From Haliclystus octoradiatus (lineage: Eukaryota; Cnidaria; Staurozoa; Stauromedusae; Haliclystidae): a stretch of 64,000 nt of DNA. Both the position numbers and the translations under genes were made by a program. Where the stretch lies: NCBI GenBank assembly GCA_916610825.1, contig OU744447.1:13561751-13625750 (forward strand), read 5' to 3'. Positions 1 to 11,512 of this stretch are shown here, in pieces. A model generated the notes under the pieces. It searched no databases. It was given only the letters and a program-made list of their open reading frames with translations, and had not been told where the DNA came from. Each line of letters opens with the position of its first letter. Position 1 is the first letter of the stretch.

Positions 1-1112
1 GTTTTACCAGAAGTGCTTGGTCGCTGGTTTACTCGTAAAATTACTATCAACCAACAAAGAGGGGAAGATAGTGCCCCATGCTTTTGTCAGATTAACACTG
101 ATGAATTATTGGTATCATGTTGCAATTCAACATGTGCTATTTCAAAATTTCACCCAACGTGTCTAGGGTTAAAAGATTTTCCTTCTAATTGGATGTGCCC
201 GTATTGCCATAAGCTACCAAAGAATGAAAAAACACCTAAGCCTAAACCAAATTTACTTGTTACTGCTGCACTAGAATTAGATATGATTTGTATTTGCAAG
301 AAAAAGGTTGAAGAGACTGATAACATTATCAAATGTCAAAACGATGAGTGCGGGAATGGCCAATACTTCCACATTTTATGCCTGGGTTATCGTCGAAAGC
401 CGAATAACCATAAGACGACATGGCATTGTTATGAATGCAGAGGTAAAGCAATCAAAATACCATCTAAACCTGACACTACTACAAAATCTGTTGATTTTGC
501 TTCAGTAGAAAGTGGTAGTGATAGTGATGTGGAACTTGTTTTTATAACTACTGGCTTTCTTGACAAGTTTGCACCTTATTGCAATTTAAATAGAACGCAC
601 TACAATTTGATCAAGTCAGCAAATGGCTGGCTTGATTCTGATATCAATATGCTTAGCACATTTTACGTAGTACTAATCCTTTAATTGGTGGTTTCCAGAA
701 GCCATCACTGGGACATTTATGGAATTTTGATGTAGCTGTAGGCGATTTTGTTCAAATTTTGCACACTGGAAGCTCACACTAGGTGTGCATCAGCTCTATG
801 GATTGTGACGAGGGTATTGTCAATTTATATGACAGTTTGTACTCGAGTGTTATGCATGAGGAAATCATAGAACAGGCAAAGAATTTGATGGGTGTACATT
901 TTAAAGCAATTAGAATCATTCCTGTTCAGCAACAATTAAACGGCAGCGACTGTGGTATTTTTGCTATAGCATATTCAACATGTCTAACTTACGGAGTAAA
1001 ACCAGAAACTGTGGAATTTATTATCAAAGACATGCGAATGCATTCACTTGATTCATTGAAAAACAATTATTTGCCATTATTCCCTGTTAGAACATTATTT
1101 AATACTGATTAA
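1..1112 (+). pseudogene. PHD-finger and Ulp1-like protease protein of a transposon, C-terminal part, broken
   Basis: The frame is open from the window edge, so the true start lies upstream. After a LPEVLGRWFTR stretch come two PHD-type zinc clusters, at about nt 78-215 (CFC...CC..C...H..C...WMCPYC) and 290-445 (CIC...C..C...H..C...WHCYEC). A Ulp1/SENP-like C48 cysteine protease fold follows: His at 777-779 in GSSH, Asp in LYDSLYS, Gln in VQQQL and Cys in SDCGIF near 950. Such proteins accompany DNA transposons and may remove SUMO from or process partner proteins. The copy is dead: the frame shifts near 650-660 and TAG at 780-782 replaces the Trp normally following the catalytic His. A YqaJ-type nuclease domain would be expected upstream; that is inference. 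Confidence 0.65.
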
Positions 1113-1371
1113 TTATAATACATAAGTTTTAAAATATCTAAATACGGTTGTCAGTTGTATTTATCTTAAAATTGATGTTGCTTTATTTTATAAAGAAAAG
1201 TAGAGTAAACGGACTATATTATGTAAATTTATGCCTTACTGATTGTGTTGATTTTGACCTTTGAAAATATTGGTCTTGTTACATTTAATATTATTGCCAT
1301 TAGTTTATATTCCACATTCAGTTTGAGATCATATTCTATGTGCACTTCAAGGTTTCTGAATAAATGATGAT

Positions 1372-1865
1372 CTAAAGACGAGTTTTTAGTTTTGGAATGA
1401 ATAGGGGGCCATCTATAAAGTACATGTCGCTGAACAGATACGAATAATCTAGTAGCGTAGCCGCATTTTTCCCTGATAATTTGTGGAGGTAATGGGTCGG
1501 TAATGTGCCCTGGAGGATTGTGTATTTTTGTCGCAACTGTCCAATAACACGTTCCACATGAATTCTCACATTGGCAATATCTGTAGCTTTCTCAACGTCG
1601 AAAGGTTCTAGCTGGTCTTTACCATTAGTAAAAGCAGGTATCTGTAACTCTGCATGATGGAACCAAACACTTTCTTCGATTGTGAAACCTCTATCAGCCA
1701 TCACCATGTCACCAGGTTTGAGTAGCTTTAATATGCCACATCGCTCTGTCAAATACTTGTCTGAAGTGCGTTCACTCCAGGTCTTGGAAATAAAACTGAT
1801 TGTTCCTTGAGGCGTAATACCTAATAAAACTTTTACAGTATTATGGTGCTTGTAGCTCGAGAATG
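1372..1865 (-). pseudogene. DDE_Tnp_4 transposase, C-terminal portion
   Basis: This fragment continues the transposase interrupted at 12995. It starts with [19 protein letters not shown], which joins directly to the ARAQAF end of the other half. It holds the second catalytic Asp (MADRGF, near 1693) and the Glu (HVERVIG, near 1550). All three acidic residues therefore survive, although the gene is broken by a frameshift, an internal stop and 11.1 kb of inserted DNA. The apparent N-terminal extension beyond 1865 reads the TATC-repeat tail of the LINE and is not transposase. The reading frame ends 260 bp from the stop of the convergent PHD/Ulp1 gene. Confidence 0.8.
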
Positions 1866-2025
1866 ATAGATAGATAGATATTAGTATATTTAAAGACATA
1901 TAAACAACTTGATACAGGGATTTCTAGGCTAATTAATTTTTTACAGTTTATAAGTATGATTCATTATAAGGTTGTTGATTCTTGATGTCTGACTTATTTT
2001 CATAATGCAAAATGATATGTTCTAT

Positions 2026-3956
2026 TTATAATTTTAGTCTATTTTTAATTTCTAATTTGTATTTTTCTTTGCGACAATTTTCTATTTGACTATATTTATT
2101 GAGGAGTGAAGCCCCACGGAAGGAAAACGCTCTTTTACCGCGGTCAGTATAAACACGAGGAAGTGTATATAGATTTGTACGTGTGTTGTATGGTGCATTT
2201 GAATGTTTGAACAAAGATTCCAAAGTACTTCCATAAAATCCTTGAGCTGACTGATGGGCTGTGCATGCTGTGCGCAATTCAGCTAGATTTTCAATATTTA
2301 ACCAGTCAAGTTCTTGTAATATATTGTTCATTTTATCGAATTTACATTTTAGAACAACTAATTTTGCGGCCCAATTTTGAACTCCAACTTGGATGCGTTG
2401 GGTTTGTGTCTTTGTGCACGACGACAATACTTCTAGTGCATACAGACATGGCATTAATATCTTTGATTCAACAACGATTTTAAATAGGACATGTGGAAGA
2501 TATTTACGTTGTTTGGAGATAGCTCTCAACCTGAATGCTGTTGTTTTTATAATTTGGCCAATGTGTGTCTCTTAAAGTTCATTTCATCATCAAGAATAAC
2601 TCCAAGGTTTCTAGCACTTGCAACGTATGTTAATGGTTGATTGTCTATTGATAAAAGTGGTAATTCTGTATTTTTGTCCAATTGCCATAGTTTGTGTCTT
2701 TTTAGTATTCAATAATAGTGAATTGGATTTAAACCAAGATGAAATGGATAAAAGATCTTCTGAGATTTTGTCCTGAACAATTGTTTTTGAGTAATAGCTT
2801 TTAGGGTTGTAGTTGTATAATATTTGCGTATCATCCGCATATTGACAAACAGTACCATGCGATATAGCTGTTGGTAGATCATTCACATAAACAAGAAACA
2901 TAAGAGGACCCAGTATGGAGCCCTGAAGTACTCCACAGTTTAGTATTATTTCATCAGATACTTTTTCGTTAACCTTTACTACTTGAATTCTGTTGGGGAG
3001 ATAAGAATTTATCCAAGATAGGGCATTAGCAGATAGTCCAAAAAGTTTAAGTTTATTCGATAGTATATTATGCTGTAGACTATCAAAAGCTTTTGATAGA
3101 TCTAATAAAATCAGTAGAGATAGTTCACGTTGTTCCGTTGTATTGAAGATCTTTTCTGTTATATTTAACAATGCCGAGATGGTAGAACGACTAAGCTGAA
3201 ATCCATGTTGATATTTAGTAAGCAGAGGCGAGATGTGGGGGTAGAGCTGAAAGTAGACTACTCTCTCTAAAATCTTTGATAGCAATGAAAGAAGAGCCAA
3301 AGGACGATGTTGGTCTGGTGTTGTTGCAGAAGATGATTTAGGGATTGGAGATACAATGGTATATTTAAAAACTGATGGAAAGATAGAGAGATTGAGAGAT
3401 AAATTTACTAGGCTTGTCAGGGGTTTAGCAATAGCAGGCCGAGCTGCTTTAATAACATACCCATTTAGTCCATCGTTATCCGGTGCCTTCCAATTGGGCA
3501 GCATATCAACAGATTTTATAATATCAATATCGGTAGCAGAAGAAAAACTGAATACCTCATTACATTGGTCAATGTTTTCATAATTAGGTGTAGTATGAGT
3601 TGTTTTCTTGATGTTTGATCCGACGTTACTGAAAAAGTCATCAATGTTGTTTAATTCTTTATCTGTTGTTGCAGTACACTGATATTTCCGCTTTCTTGTC
3701 AGTCTTTTTATTTGATTCCATATTTCACTCACGTTGCTACCGCATTCCGAAAATTTGTGTCTATTATAGTCTATCTTTGCTTGCCTTAGTTTATAGTTAG
3801 TTTGATTTCTCATATCTTTATATTCTTTCCAGTCTTGTGTTAGCTTAGATTTCATTGCAATATACCTCAATTTATTTCTTTGTTTCAAATCAGTTCGTAA
3901 TTCAATATTTACCCAAGGTGCATAATTTGGATGTGATGAAATCTTCTTCAAAGGCG
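2026..3956 (-). pseudogene. LINE ORF2, reverse transcriptase and C-terminal part
   Basis: After the insertion the LINE protein resumes with APLKKISSHPNYAPW, which joins in frame to the NKH end of the endonuclease half. The reverse transcriptase palm is recognisable: PDNDGLNG, SKAFDSL, GVLQGSILGPLMFLVYVNDLP and QYADDTQIL with the YADD catalytic Asp pair. The chain shifts frame near 2680 (continuing with LSIDNQPLTYV and NLGVILDDEM) and again near 2570, then runs to 2026 as a typical LINE C-terminal region (RAISKQRKYLP, QVGVQNWAAKLV). With two indels this half is inactive, but the divergence is small, so the insertion is fairly young. Confidence 0.8.
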
Positions 3957-3959
3957 CAT

Positions 3960-4440
3960 TAGACCGGGAGCCCGTAAAATTTAATTACGTGAAAAGACTT
4001 AAAGCTACAATTACCCTTAAAAACTTGACAATTGAATCAGCAACCAAACACGTCATTGCTGGCAAACTGTATCTGACCGAAAGGGGCCGCAGCTGCCCCT
4101 CGAAGAAGGGGTGGCATTTACAAATAATCACGTGAAAAGCTTCACGGCTGAAAAGTATCAGAACATATGTACTAATGCATCATAATTTATATTGGAATGT
4201 TGACAGTAAATTTTTCGGTACCAAACCCCTAGCCAGTAGCTACAATGTGGTGCAACAATATTACAAATAATCACGTGAAGATATTCACAGCTAAAAACAG
4301 TCCAGGAACATGCAGTATGGGTACAGGGATTTACTTTCACCAATGCCAGCTAAAATATCGGTACCAAACCCTTTGCCAGTAGCGTTTTAATGTGCAAAAG
4401 GGGTCTGGGACCAAGCTAGTTATAGTAAGGTTTTAACCTG
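3960..4440 (+). repeat. Left terminal inverted repeat of the Academ-like element
   Basis: This is about 480 bp, the reverse complement of 10144-10623 with few mismatches. Inside it a unit of about 145 bp occurs twice, around 4118 and 4262. Each copy carries AATAATCACGTGAA followed by a GGTACCAAACCC...GCCAGTAGC block. Such subterminal duplications often serve as transposase binding sites; that role is inferred here. Confidence 0.9.
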
Positions 4441-4764
4441 GTTTAATCCCGAAATTTCAGCCTCGGCTACAATAAAACACAGTTATAACAACAACTACTG
4501 GAGATTTATTGAAAGCGGGTTAAAAGATAGTCTTTGAATGATATATTAGTGAAATGATGATTGTATTGGTATTAATGCTACGTACTGTATGCTAATTTAT
4601 GTTGTACTTGGTATTTTAAAAACTGATTGTCTTTGAAGTTATATGAAGTTAAAGCTGGAAGTAACGGTGGTTGCCAATCGGTAAATATTAATAATCTTAG
4701 CTAAGTTAGGAAATATGTTTCAAAATTATATAGAACTATGAACTAACATAGTAGATATATTCAT
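4441..4764. other. Non-coding 3' region of the Academ-like element
   Basis: This AT-rich stretch lies between the left inverted repeat and the stop of the nuclease part. No separate gene or repeat is visible. Confidence 0.5.
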
Positions 4765-6496
4765 TTAGTTGTAATCATCGCTTTCTTCTTCACTGCACTC
4801 TTCCCATTCAGATTCTGACAAATCTGATTCATCGCTGCCGGAATCTCTATGGTATTCTTGGGTTTCATGGAACAGTTCGTTAGGTAGCGGATTGCCTTCA
4901 AACCATAGCGGATGGACGGTATCGTCTACGTCTCTTATCCAGCCATGGCCAATCGGATCTTGGTCCATTGGGTTACTGGCTAGTGGCTACTGTGCGTTTC
5001 CACATTCTTGCAACAAAACTTGAACGAAAAATGTGTTGTTTTAAAACCTTTTGGCATGGAGGTAAAGTAGCACAGTTAATACGCTTTATATTTGCAAACT
5101 GAGATGATGCCTTTGAGATTTTGGTACATTTACTCTTCTTCAGAAATTGATAATGACGAACTTTGTTAATATCATTGTCATTTCTTCCGTAGATAATGTG
5201 ACAAACAAATGATTCAATGCTGGGAATGTCGGGTTTATCAGATGCCATTGAAATTAGTGCCTTCACTTCTTCTTCTGTGCCATTTTGTAGCGATGCTAAT
5301 GGTTTAGCTTTCCCTTTTCGATAAAAAGCAGATGTATAATCACAGCCAGTGATAGCATGTAGTCCAAGAAGAGCATCGGTAAATTGAGGATTCTTTTCAT
5401 TCATCGTTTGGGCAATGTCTGTAGCTCCAATATAACGTCTATTATCACCAGAACCAAAGTCTAGAATAATATTTAGATGAAACTTGTTTGGTGCAAGTGA
5501 TACCAAGATTACCAACACATCTGTATCAGAAGATCTATGAATGAGTAAAATGAGCATTGAGCATGATTACATTGATGAGATTGATCAACGGCAAGAAACA
5601 GTGTCTTTATACAATTATGATTGTATATTATAATCTGCATGTAGGAATGCACAACGAATGAAATGGGAGTATTCAGGATACTACGATAAAGATAAGAATA
5701 CATATTACGTACCTCACTATAACGTTTCCTTTTTCGATTTTATTCACATGAAACCCAATCAAGGTATCAGCCTCTTCGTGATGAACCTGAAATTGTATTG
5801 GGCGATGGACATCCAGGTTACCAACATCATTATTCCAAATCATCTTGCATATACCACCATGCGAAACATACAACACCTTGGACGATAACTAACCAGAATA
5901 GTTTGAATTTGTCCATTCAGACATCAAAAAATTAATAAATGAATCTTTAAACCCGCTATCTTGTAGTAATTTCTTGGGGTTGGAGTTCATCACTTGATCT
6001 GGGTCAGTTATAACAAACTTTCGGTTCAATGCTCCACGACGGTTGCGTTCTATACTTTTGATTGATGTTTCATTGTATGTATCAAAAAGAACATGTACTT
6101 CACTGCCAGAGAAAGCTGAGACCTTATATAGAAGCTTTGATGCAATTGTGCCGTATGTTGATCCTCCATGGTATGTATCAACACTTCGTGAAGTAAGAGA
6201 CCTCCATCAACAATTGTAACATCAATACTCGGCATAGTTTCTTTTGATATAGCAATTGCTTGCTTGGATTCTAGAGCGGTTGTCAGAGACGCTTTATTTG
6301 TTTTTAAAGGTGTACCATCCGGATATGCAAGTGATAGCGGAACACATGTGACTGGGTACGTAAGAAAACCTAACAAATCAAAATTTTCTGTGGCTTCTGC
6401 AACGAGTGCTAACACTCTGCTGAAAAAATCAGTCACGTTCTCTGCAACTGAACGTTTAAACTGATCTCTTGCGTTTCGTTTGGTTTTCACTTGCAA
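4765..6496 (-). pseudogene. Academ-like transposon protein, XPG/PIN-like nuclease part, spliced and broken
   Basis: The protein continues in pieces: 6496-6170, then after a 2-bp insertion near 6172 a new frame through a HVLFDTY...SIKSIERN block. An in-frame TAG near 5891 follows, then HHEEADTLIGFHV, a 178-bp intron (5535-5712, GTACGT donor, TAG acceptor), SSDTDVLVILV, LLGLHAITGCDYTSAFYRKG and a final frameshift near 4970 into a DPIGHGWI tail with an acidic end. The acidic residues in EEAD, SSDTD and GCDYTS are arranged like the metal-binding Asp/Glu of PIN/XPG-type nucleases. The intron joins in frame (VIVR to SSDTD), so splicing is well supported. At least three breaks make the copy inactive. 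Confidence 0.7.
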
Positions 6497-9353
6497 AATT
6501 TTTGACTTTAACTCTTGCTACTCTTTTCAAAAATCGAGTTTTGTCCTCGTTGCATTCTTTTTCAAAGTTTTTTCTAAGCTCTTCACCTCGTGTCAACGTC
6601 TCAAGCAGATATGTTTTGGTCGTCTCGTTGGCAGTCTTCCCAGAAGCAATATTTACAAGCTCGAATGGTGAGTCCATGCTAAACGGTTGACACGTATCTT
6701 GAAAAATCTTTGCCACAGCTTCCCTATCCTTGTTGTCTCTTTTAACTCTGTTAGGGCGGAGTTGATTTGCAGGGTGTTCTCCAGAACTGAGCCCAACTAG
6801 CTTCTTCAGTTCGGATACAGCCATTCCTCTTTGGCTCAATGTCACTGACCATCTTCTTATGGCATCAAAACTATTGTTGAATGCAGTTGTGCCTTTTAGA
6901 GGAGATGAAGCATCTCTATTTACTGTCTGCTCCAAGCAAAGATCAACTGCAGTTCTTGAGTAATTTTTTGGTGTCCTTCTAACGCTAAAAAGTCCATCCT
7001 GGAGGATCTGTTTGGCACTAAGAGGAAGAGTCCTTAGTTGGCAAAGGAACAAAGATCCCCATCGAGCGTAATTTGGTCTGTTAAGTGCAAAAAATACATT
7101 GATTAATGAAGGTAGGATGGCTATATAGTCCTCAACATTGTTGGTACGGACAGACCTTTGAAGCTCACGAAAAATTCGGTTGACCAGGTTTATGTAGATA
7201 GCCCAATACGCAGCAGTCTCTCCATGTTTTCCTTCCATTACTTCGTGGAGAAATATTTCATAGCTTTGAAGTAGTTCTATAAACAGATCTTTCTCTACTT
7301 CTGATAGAACACTTTCAACGTTTGTTTCATTGTTAAATATATCAGCGATCACATCAGTGCAATCTTTCTCATTTGATTCCAAAAAGTACTTAAAAAGATT
7401 TTTTTCCAGACAAGCAGCTACGATTTGATGAATTCGTGAACATCTATTGTAAAATTTCCCTCTAATTATTTCAGGGATAGAGCCACCTGCTAAAATACCA
7501 CTCTCTGTAAATATGTGTTCCAATCCTAATTCTGCAACAAAGGTTCCGAGGGCACCAAAGAATGCAAGCTCAACGTGAAAATTACCCAGTAAAATAATTA
7601 AATTATCAACAGTAGGTGTCATCAAGGCTTGTATTGAGAATGCTTTTATTGCGACTGCAAGATCGTAAGTTGCAATTGCGTACTTTTGCTTAGTTTCATT
7701 AGCTAGCCTCATAGTTCGCCTCATTGTCTCTTGCACTATACCATTGCTAGTAGGAGGCTGCATGATTGGGTCCATATAAGCAATAGCAGTTTGCGGTAAA
7801 GTGTCCTGTATAAACATCGAGAAATATCCTGTGTGGAGTGGAGTGCTGTTTGAAAATACGGAGCATATCAGCCATACAAGATCTAAGCTCACTTGACAAA
7901 TGGGGAGAAATGCTTCATCAGATATATCTAACTCAAAATTGGCTTTTTTGATAGACATTCTGAAAGGTGTAATATCAGCAATATGTCCCTTAAAACACTT
8001 GCGTGTTCGTGTTTCTACAGTACTCACTGATCTTTCGGGCTCTTTTTCTTCATTAAGTTTATTTTGATAGCAAATACCAACAGTAGCATGTAATGTGTCG
8101 TTGCCATCCAATGTCTCCGTATTGACATCATAATTATCCCATGCACACGCTGATGCAGCAAGACAAGACAGACCATCAGGGATCTCTTTTTGATTATTCT
8201 GGCATGTATAAGCCATTTCTGTCTCTAGTCTTTTAACTTCGTCATAGTTGATGGTATGCCCAAATCTGTTAAGGATCTGCAGTAGCTGCTTTGACCCTGT
8301 CAACGTTGCTAATCCTAAGCCAAGGGCAGTACTTTTCCATGGCTTGGATCTACCGTTTGTGCACGAGTAGATTGCATCTGATGCGCTAGCAAGGGAATTT
8401 TTTTGAAATAGCTCTTGTCCATCTGCATCTTGGAGCCTTGCCTTTGTCAATCCACCATACAGCGTATCAAACAGGGCCAAGATAGGGGGTACATCTGGTG
8501 AATTGGCTTTAATTGTGTCAATAGTCGTTGGTACTGGAGTCTTCGTAGAACCTAATTTCAATATCTCTCTTCTGAATAACATAGCCGTAGTTAACACTTG
8601 TTGCTCTTCCTTTGAGGTTTCATAAAACGTATTGAATGCGTCTGTATCAGGTATTTCAGAGCTAAATACGAGATTTCCCTCTTTTTTAGAGTTTCCAACT
8701 ATCGTTATTTCATCCTTGAATCGATTAGTAACTTTTTCTATTGAAGATTGAACAGAATACAATTCCGAACCACCGTTCTCTCTGTATACATCCATATAAA
8801 GTTCATGCAGTGCTACTGCAGCTATTGGTTTTTTATTTGATATAACTTCGGTCTGAATAAAATTTACCAAGCAATTGAAGGATTCTGTATGTATTTGCCT
8901 ATTGGAGAAGGTGTAGTAATGTGCTTCTTCAACGATATCTTCAATATTATCACATTGCAGATACGTCAATTTACAGTCAGAATGGTATTTAGCTTCACTT
9001 GCGATGAAGTCCACAGTCAATGATAAGATGTTCCCATCCCCTTTTTGTATTGCTGCAGATACAATTTTAGATGCGCTTGGTTTTGATAGTACTTGATGAA
9101 GGATTTTATCTTTACCATATTTCTTTCTTATCCTACCTTTTTTACAAAATATACATACATTTTCCAAAATAGCCCTATTCGTTGTTGTAGGTTGCTTACT
9201 ATTAGCTCTTGTATGTTTCAAAGGCGGGGGAGCAGTGAACGGTGTAGTAGATGCCGCCCGCTTTTTAACAGCAGTGTATCTACTGAGGCATTTTGAATGA
9301 TAACAAAGTCCTTTAAAACCATCACGACGTTCCATAATTGTGGAAGTCACCAC
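6456..9353 (-). pseudogene. Academ-like transposon protein, main open frame (965 codons)
   Basis: One long open frame forms the N-terminal two thirds of the transposon protein. Near the start are Cys/His groups that could bind zinc: CYHSKC (about residue 17), CIFCKKGR (about 67) and KYHSDC (about 124). Near residues 640-650 the AGGSIPEIIRGKFYNR stretch, and near 760 RPNYARWGSLFL, match blocks conserved in large uncharacterised transposon proteins of cnidarians and fish. The C-terminal end is basic. The frame stops at 6456, but homology continues in another frame from about 6496, so an indel probably broke it there. The start at 9353 is the first ATG; about 790 bp of spacer separates it from the right inverted repeat. 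Confidence 0.7.
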
Positions 9354-10143
9354 TTTATATTTATCTTCTTTAATGACGTAACAATGCTGCTCCCTTTGCC
9401 GATTCCCAGTTCGATGCTACGATATCTCTCAAGCTAGGTTCAGACGATAAACAAATCAGACATTTTCTCTCCATTCTATATAGTCATATTTATACATATA
9501 TACCACAAGTTATATAATTGGCTCTTAATAATAAAAATAATGATCGTGCCAACAAACATCAAACTTCAGAAGAAAACTGATTGCATTAAGATTTCAATTA
9601 TCCTTCACAGCATATAATTGATGAATATCAAACATTTAGCTACGTGGTGTCGTTCTAGACAGAGAACACGCTTGCATTATGTCTGAATAGAACTGACTAT
9701 ATGTCAACATACATTACAATTACTATATTAAGATCATATGACTTTAGCAGTTACACAATAATCACAGTAGGTATTTACATGTTTATAATTAGACGATTAC
9801 GTCACAAGCTATTGTTTTCATATTCTCGCCGGCTCTAATAAAATATTATTCATGCAACTTTTGGAAGAGAGATGTTATGCTAAAGATCCATTAAAATAAT
9901 TATGCATACGATCTATTCAACGCGGCTATGTACATTTGATTGCATCTTTTGCAATCCATGTTCAATTTAATATTAATTCCACGTAGCTATTTCAAATCAA
10001 ATTAATTTTTGTCTGATTAATTACATAATTTAATGGTTAGCTTTTTATAAACTCCCAGTACTGTTGTTGTTGTTATGATTGTCTTTTAATACTTTTATTT
10101 TCACTTATGAATGTCTTACGCTTTGAAATTCTTGGCATTAACT
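9354..10143. other. Upstream spacer of the Academ-like gene
   Basis: This stretch lies between the ATG of the 965-codon frame and the right inverted repeat and must contain the element's promoter. I see AT-rich DNA and no open frame or clear TATA box that I would single out. Confidence 0.45.
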
Positions 10144-10623
10144 CAGGTTAAACCTTACTATAATTAGCTCGGTCCCAGACCCCTTTTGCACATTAAAACG
10201 CTACTGGCAAAGGGTTTGGTACCGATATTTTAGCTGGCATTAGTGAAAGTAAATCCCTGTACCCATACTGCATGTTCCTGGACTGTTTTTAGCTGTGAAT
10301 ATCTTCACGTGATTATTTGTAATATTGTTGCACCACATTGTAGCTACTGGCTAGGGGTTTGGTACCGAAAAATTTACTGTCAACATTCCAATATAAATTA
10401 TGATGCATTAGTACATATGTTCTGATACTTTTCAGCCGTGAAGCTTTTCACGTGATTATTTGTAAATGCCACCCCTTCTTCGAGGGGCGGCTGCGGCCCC
10501 TTTCGGTCAGATACAGTTTGCCAGCAATGACGTGTTTGGTTGCTGATTCAATTGTCAAGTTGTTAAGGGTAACTGTAGCTTTAAGTCTTTTCACGTAATT
10601 AAATTTTACGGGCTCCCGGTCTA
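10144..10623 (-). repeat. Right terminal inverted repeat of the Academ-like element
   Basis: This is the mirror copy of 3960-4440, including the same internal duplication with two TCACGTGATTATTTGT motifs. It ends CGGGCTCCCGGTCTA next to the CAT duplication. Confidence 0.9.
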
Positions 10624-10626
10624 CAT

Positions 10627-11512
10627 GTTTGTTTAATGTTTGATGTAAAATATTTTGTATCTCGGCTGCTTTGTCTATATTTTTATTGCCTATAGCTGAA
10701 TAAAAATTGTTTAAGCCTACGTTAATGAGATCTTCACAAAAGGCAAGTTTGTCAAAGTCCTTGTATGATCTAATGGTTTTCATTGTGGTTTTAGTTTTAT
10801 CAATTTCACTTAAAGATATAGTTGTAACTAATCCGAGATGATCTGAGTTGCATAATGGCATCGGAATGCATGGACCAATATGGTTACTAATTGATGTTGA
10901 TGATAATAAATAGTCAATACAAGTTTCTGTCAGTTCAGTTACTCTTGTTGGGTCTTTATTGTGTAAATGTAAATCAAATTGCGATATTATATCTAATAAA
11001 AGGGTTTTGGATAATGAATTTTTGTAATAGTCGATGTTCAAATCGCCAGCAATAATATAGTTGTGATTCTTCTCTGTCAAATTTTCCAAAGTTGTTCTTA
11101 AATGATTTAATGCTTGCATATAATTGCTATTTCTAGGATTGTAACAATTGACAATGTACAAGGTGTGGCTATTAGATGTTTTTATTTTCACTGTTAATTG
11201 TTCGTAGTCCATACCAGATGATTGCTTTGTCATAGATTCATCGACTGTTATATTTGAATTATTTCTGTAGTAGATCGCAGTTCCACCATGTATGCCATCT
11301 CTGTCATTTCTTAATATGTTATATCCAGGTAATACATAATCTATGGATTCAGGTTGTAGCCATGTTTCTTGTAATAGGATGATATCAGCGTTATTTTCAA
11401 TTAAGTATGTGTGTAATTCTGTTAATCGTTCGTTGGTTAGGCACTGTACATTAATTGATGTGAGGTTTAAACGTTTGGATGACAGTGATGTATGTTGATC
11501 AATTGTCTCCAG
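10627..11512 (-). pseudogene. LINE ORF2, endonuclease part
   Basis: From the codon after the ORF1 stop the same frame stays open. It encodes an EEP/APE-type endonuclease that nicks target DNA: the Asn in TSINVQ, the Glu in LLQETWL, GDLNIDY and the SDHLGLV motif with the catalytic Asp and His are all present. There is no ATG between the TGA and about residue 93 of this segment (11233), downstream of the essential Asn and Glu. The frame then reaches NKH at about 10627, where the Academ-like element is inserted. The residues read beyond that point are translated inverted repeat, not LINE protein. The true continuation is at 3956. Confidence 0.75.

Larger units (their letters stand above)
3960..10623 (-). 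mobile_element. Academ-like DNA transposon with 480-bp inverted repeats
   Basis: The element is bounded by near-identical inverted repeats starting TAGACCGGGAGCCCG and flanked by CAT on both sides (3957-3959 and 10624-10626). The empty site, ...AAACATGCGCC... on the minus strand, restores the LINE reading frame exactly, so the 3-bp duplication and both boundaries are certain. A 3-bp duplication together with a protein carrying an XPG/PIN-like nuclease domain and N-terminal Cys/His clusters matches the Academ superfamily as described in the repeat literature. That superfamily name is my inference; a database comparison of the 965-residue frame would settle it. Confidence 0.8.

Noticed and set aside
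10243..10425. Identical 60-codon frames at 4158-4343 and 10243-10425
   Set aside because: They are the same stretch of the two inverted repeats of the Academ-like element, not genes.
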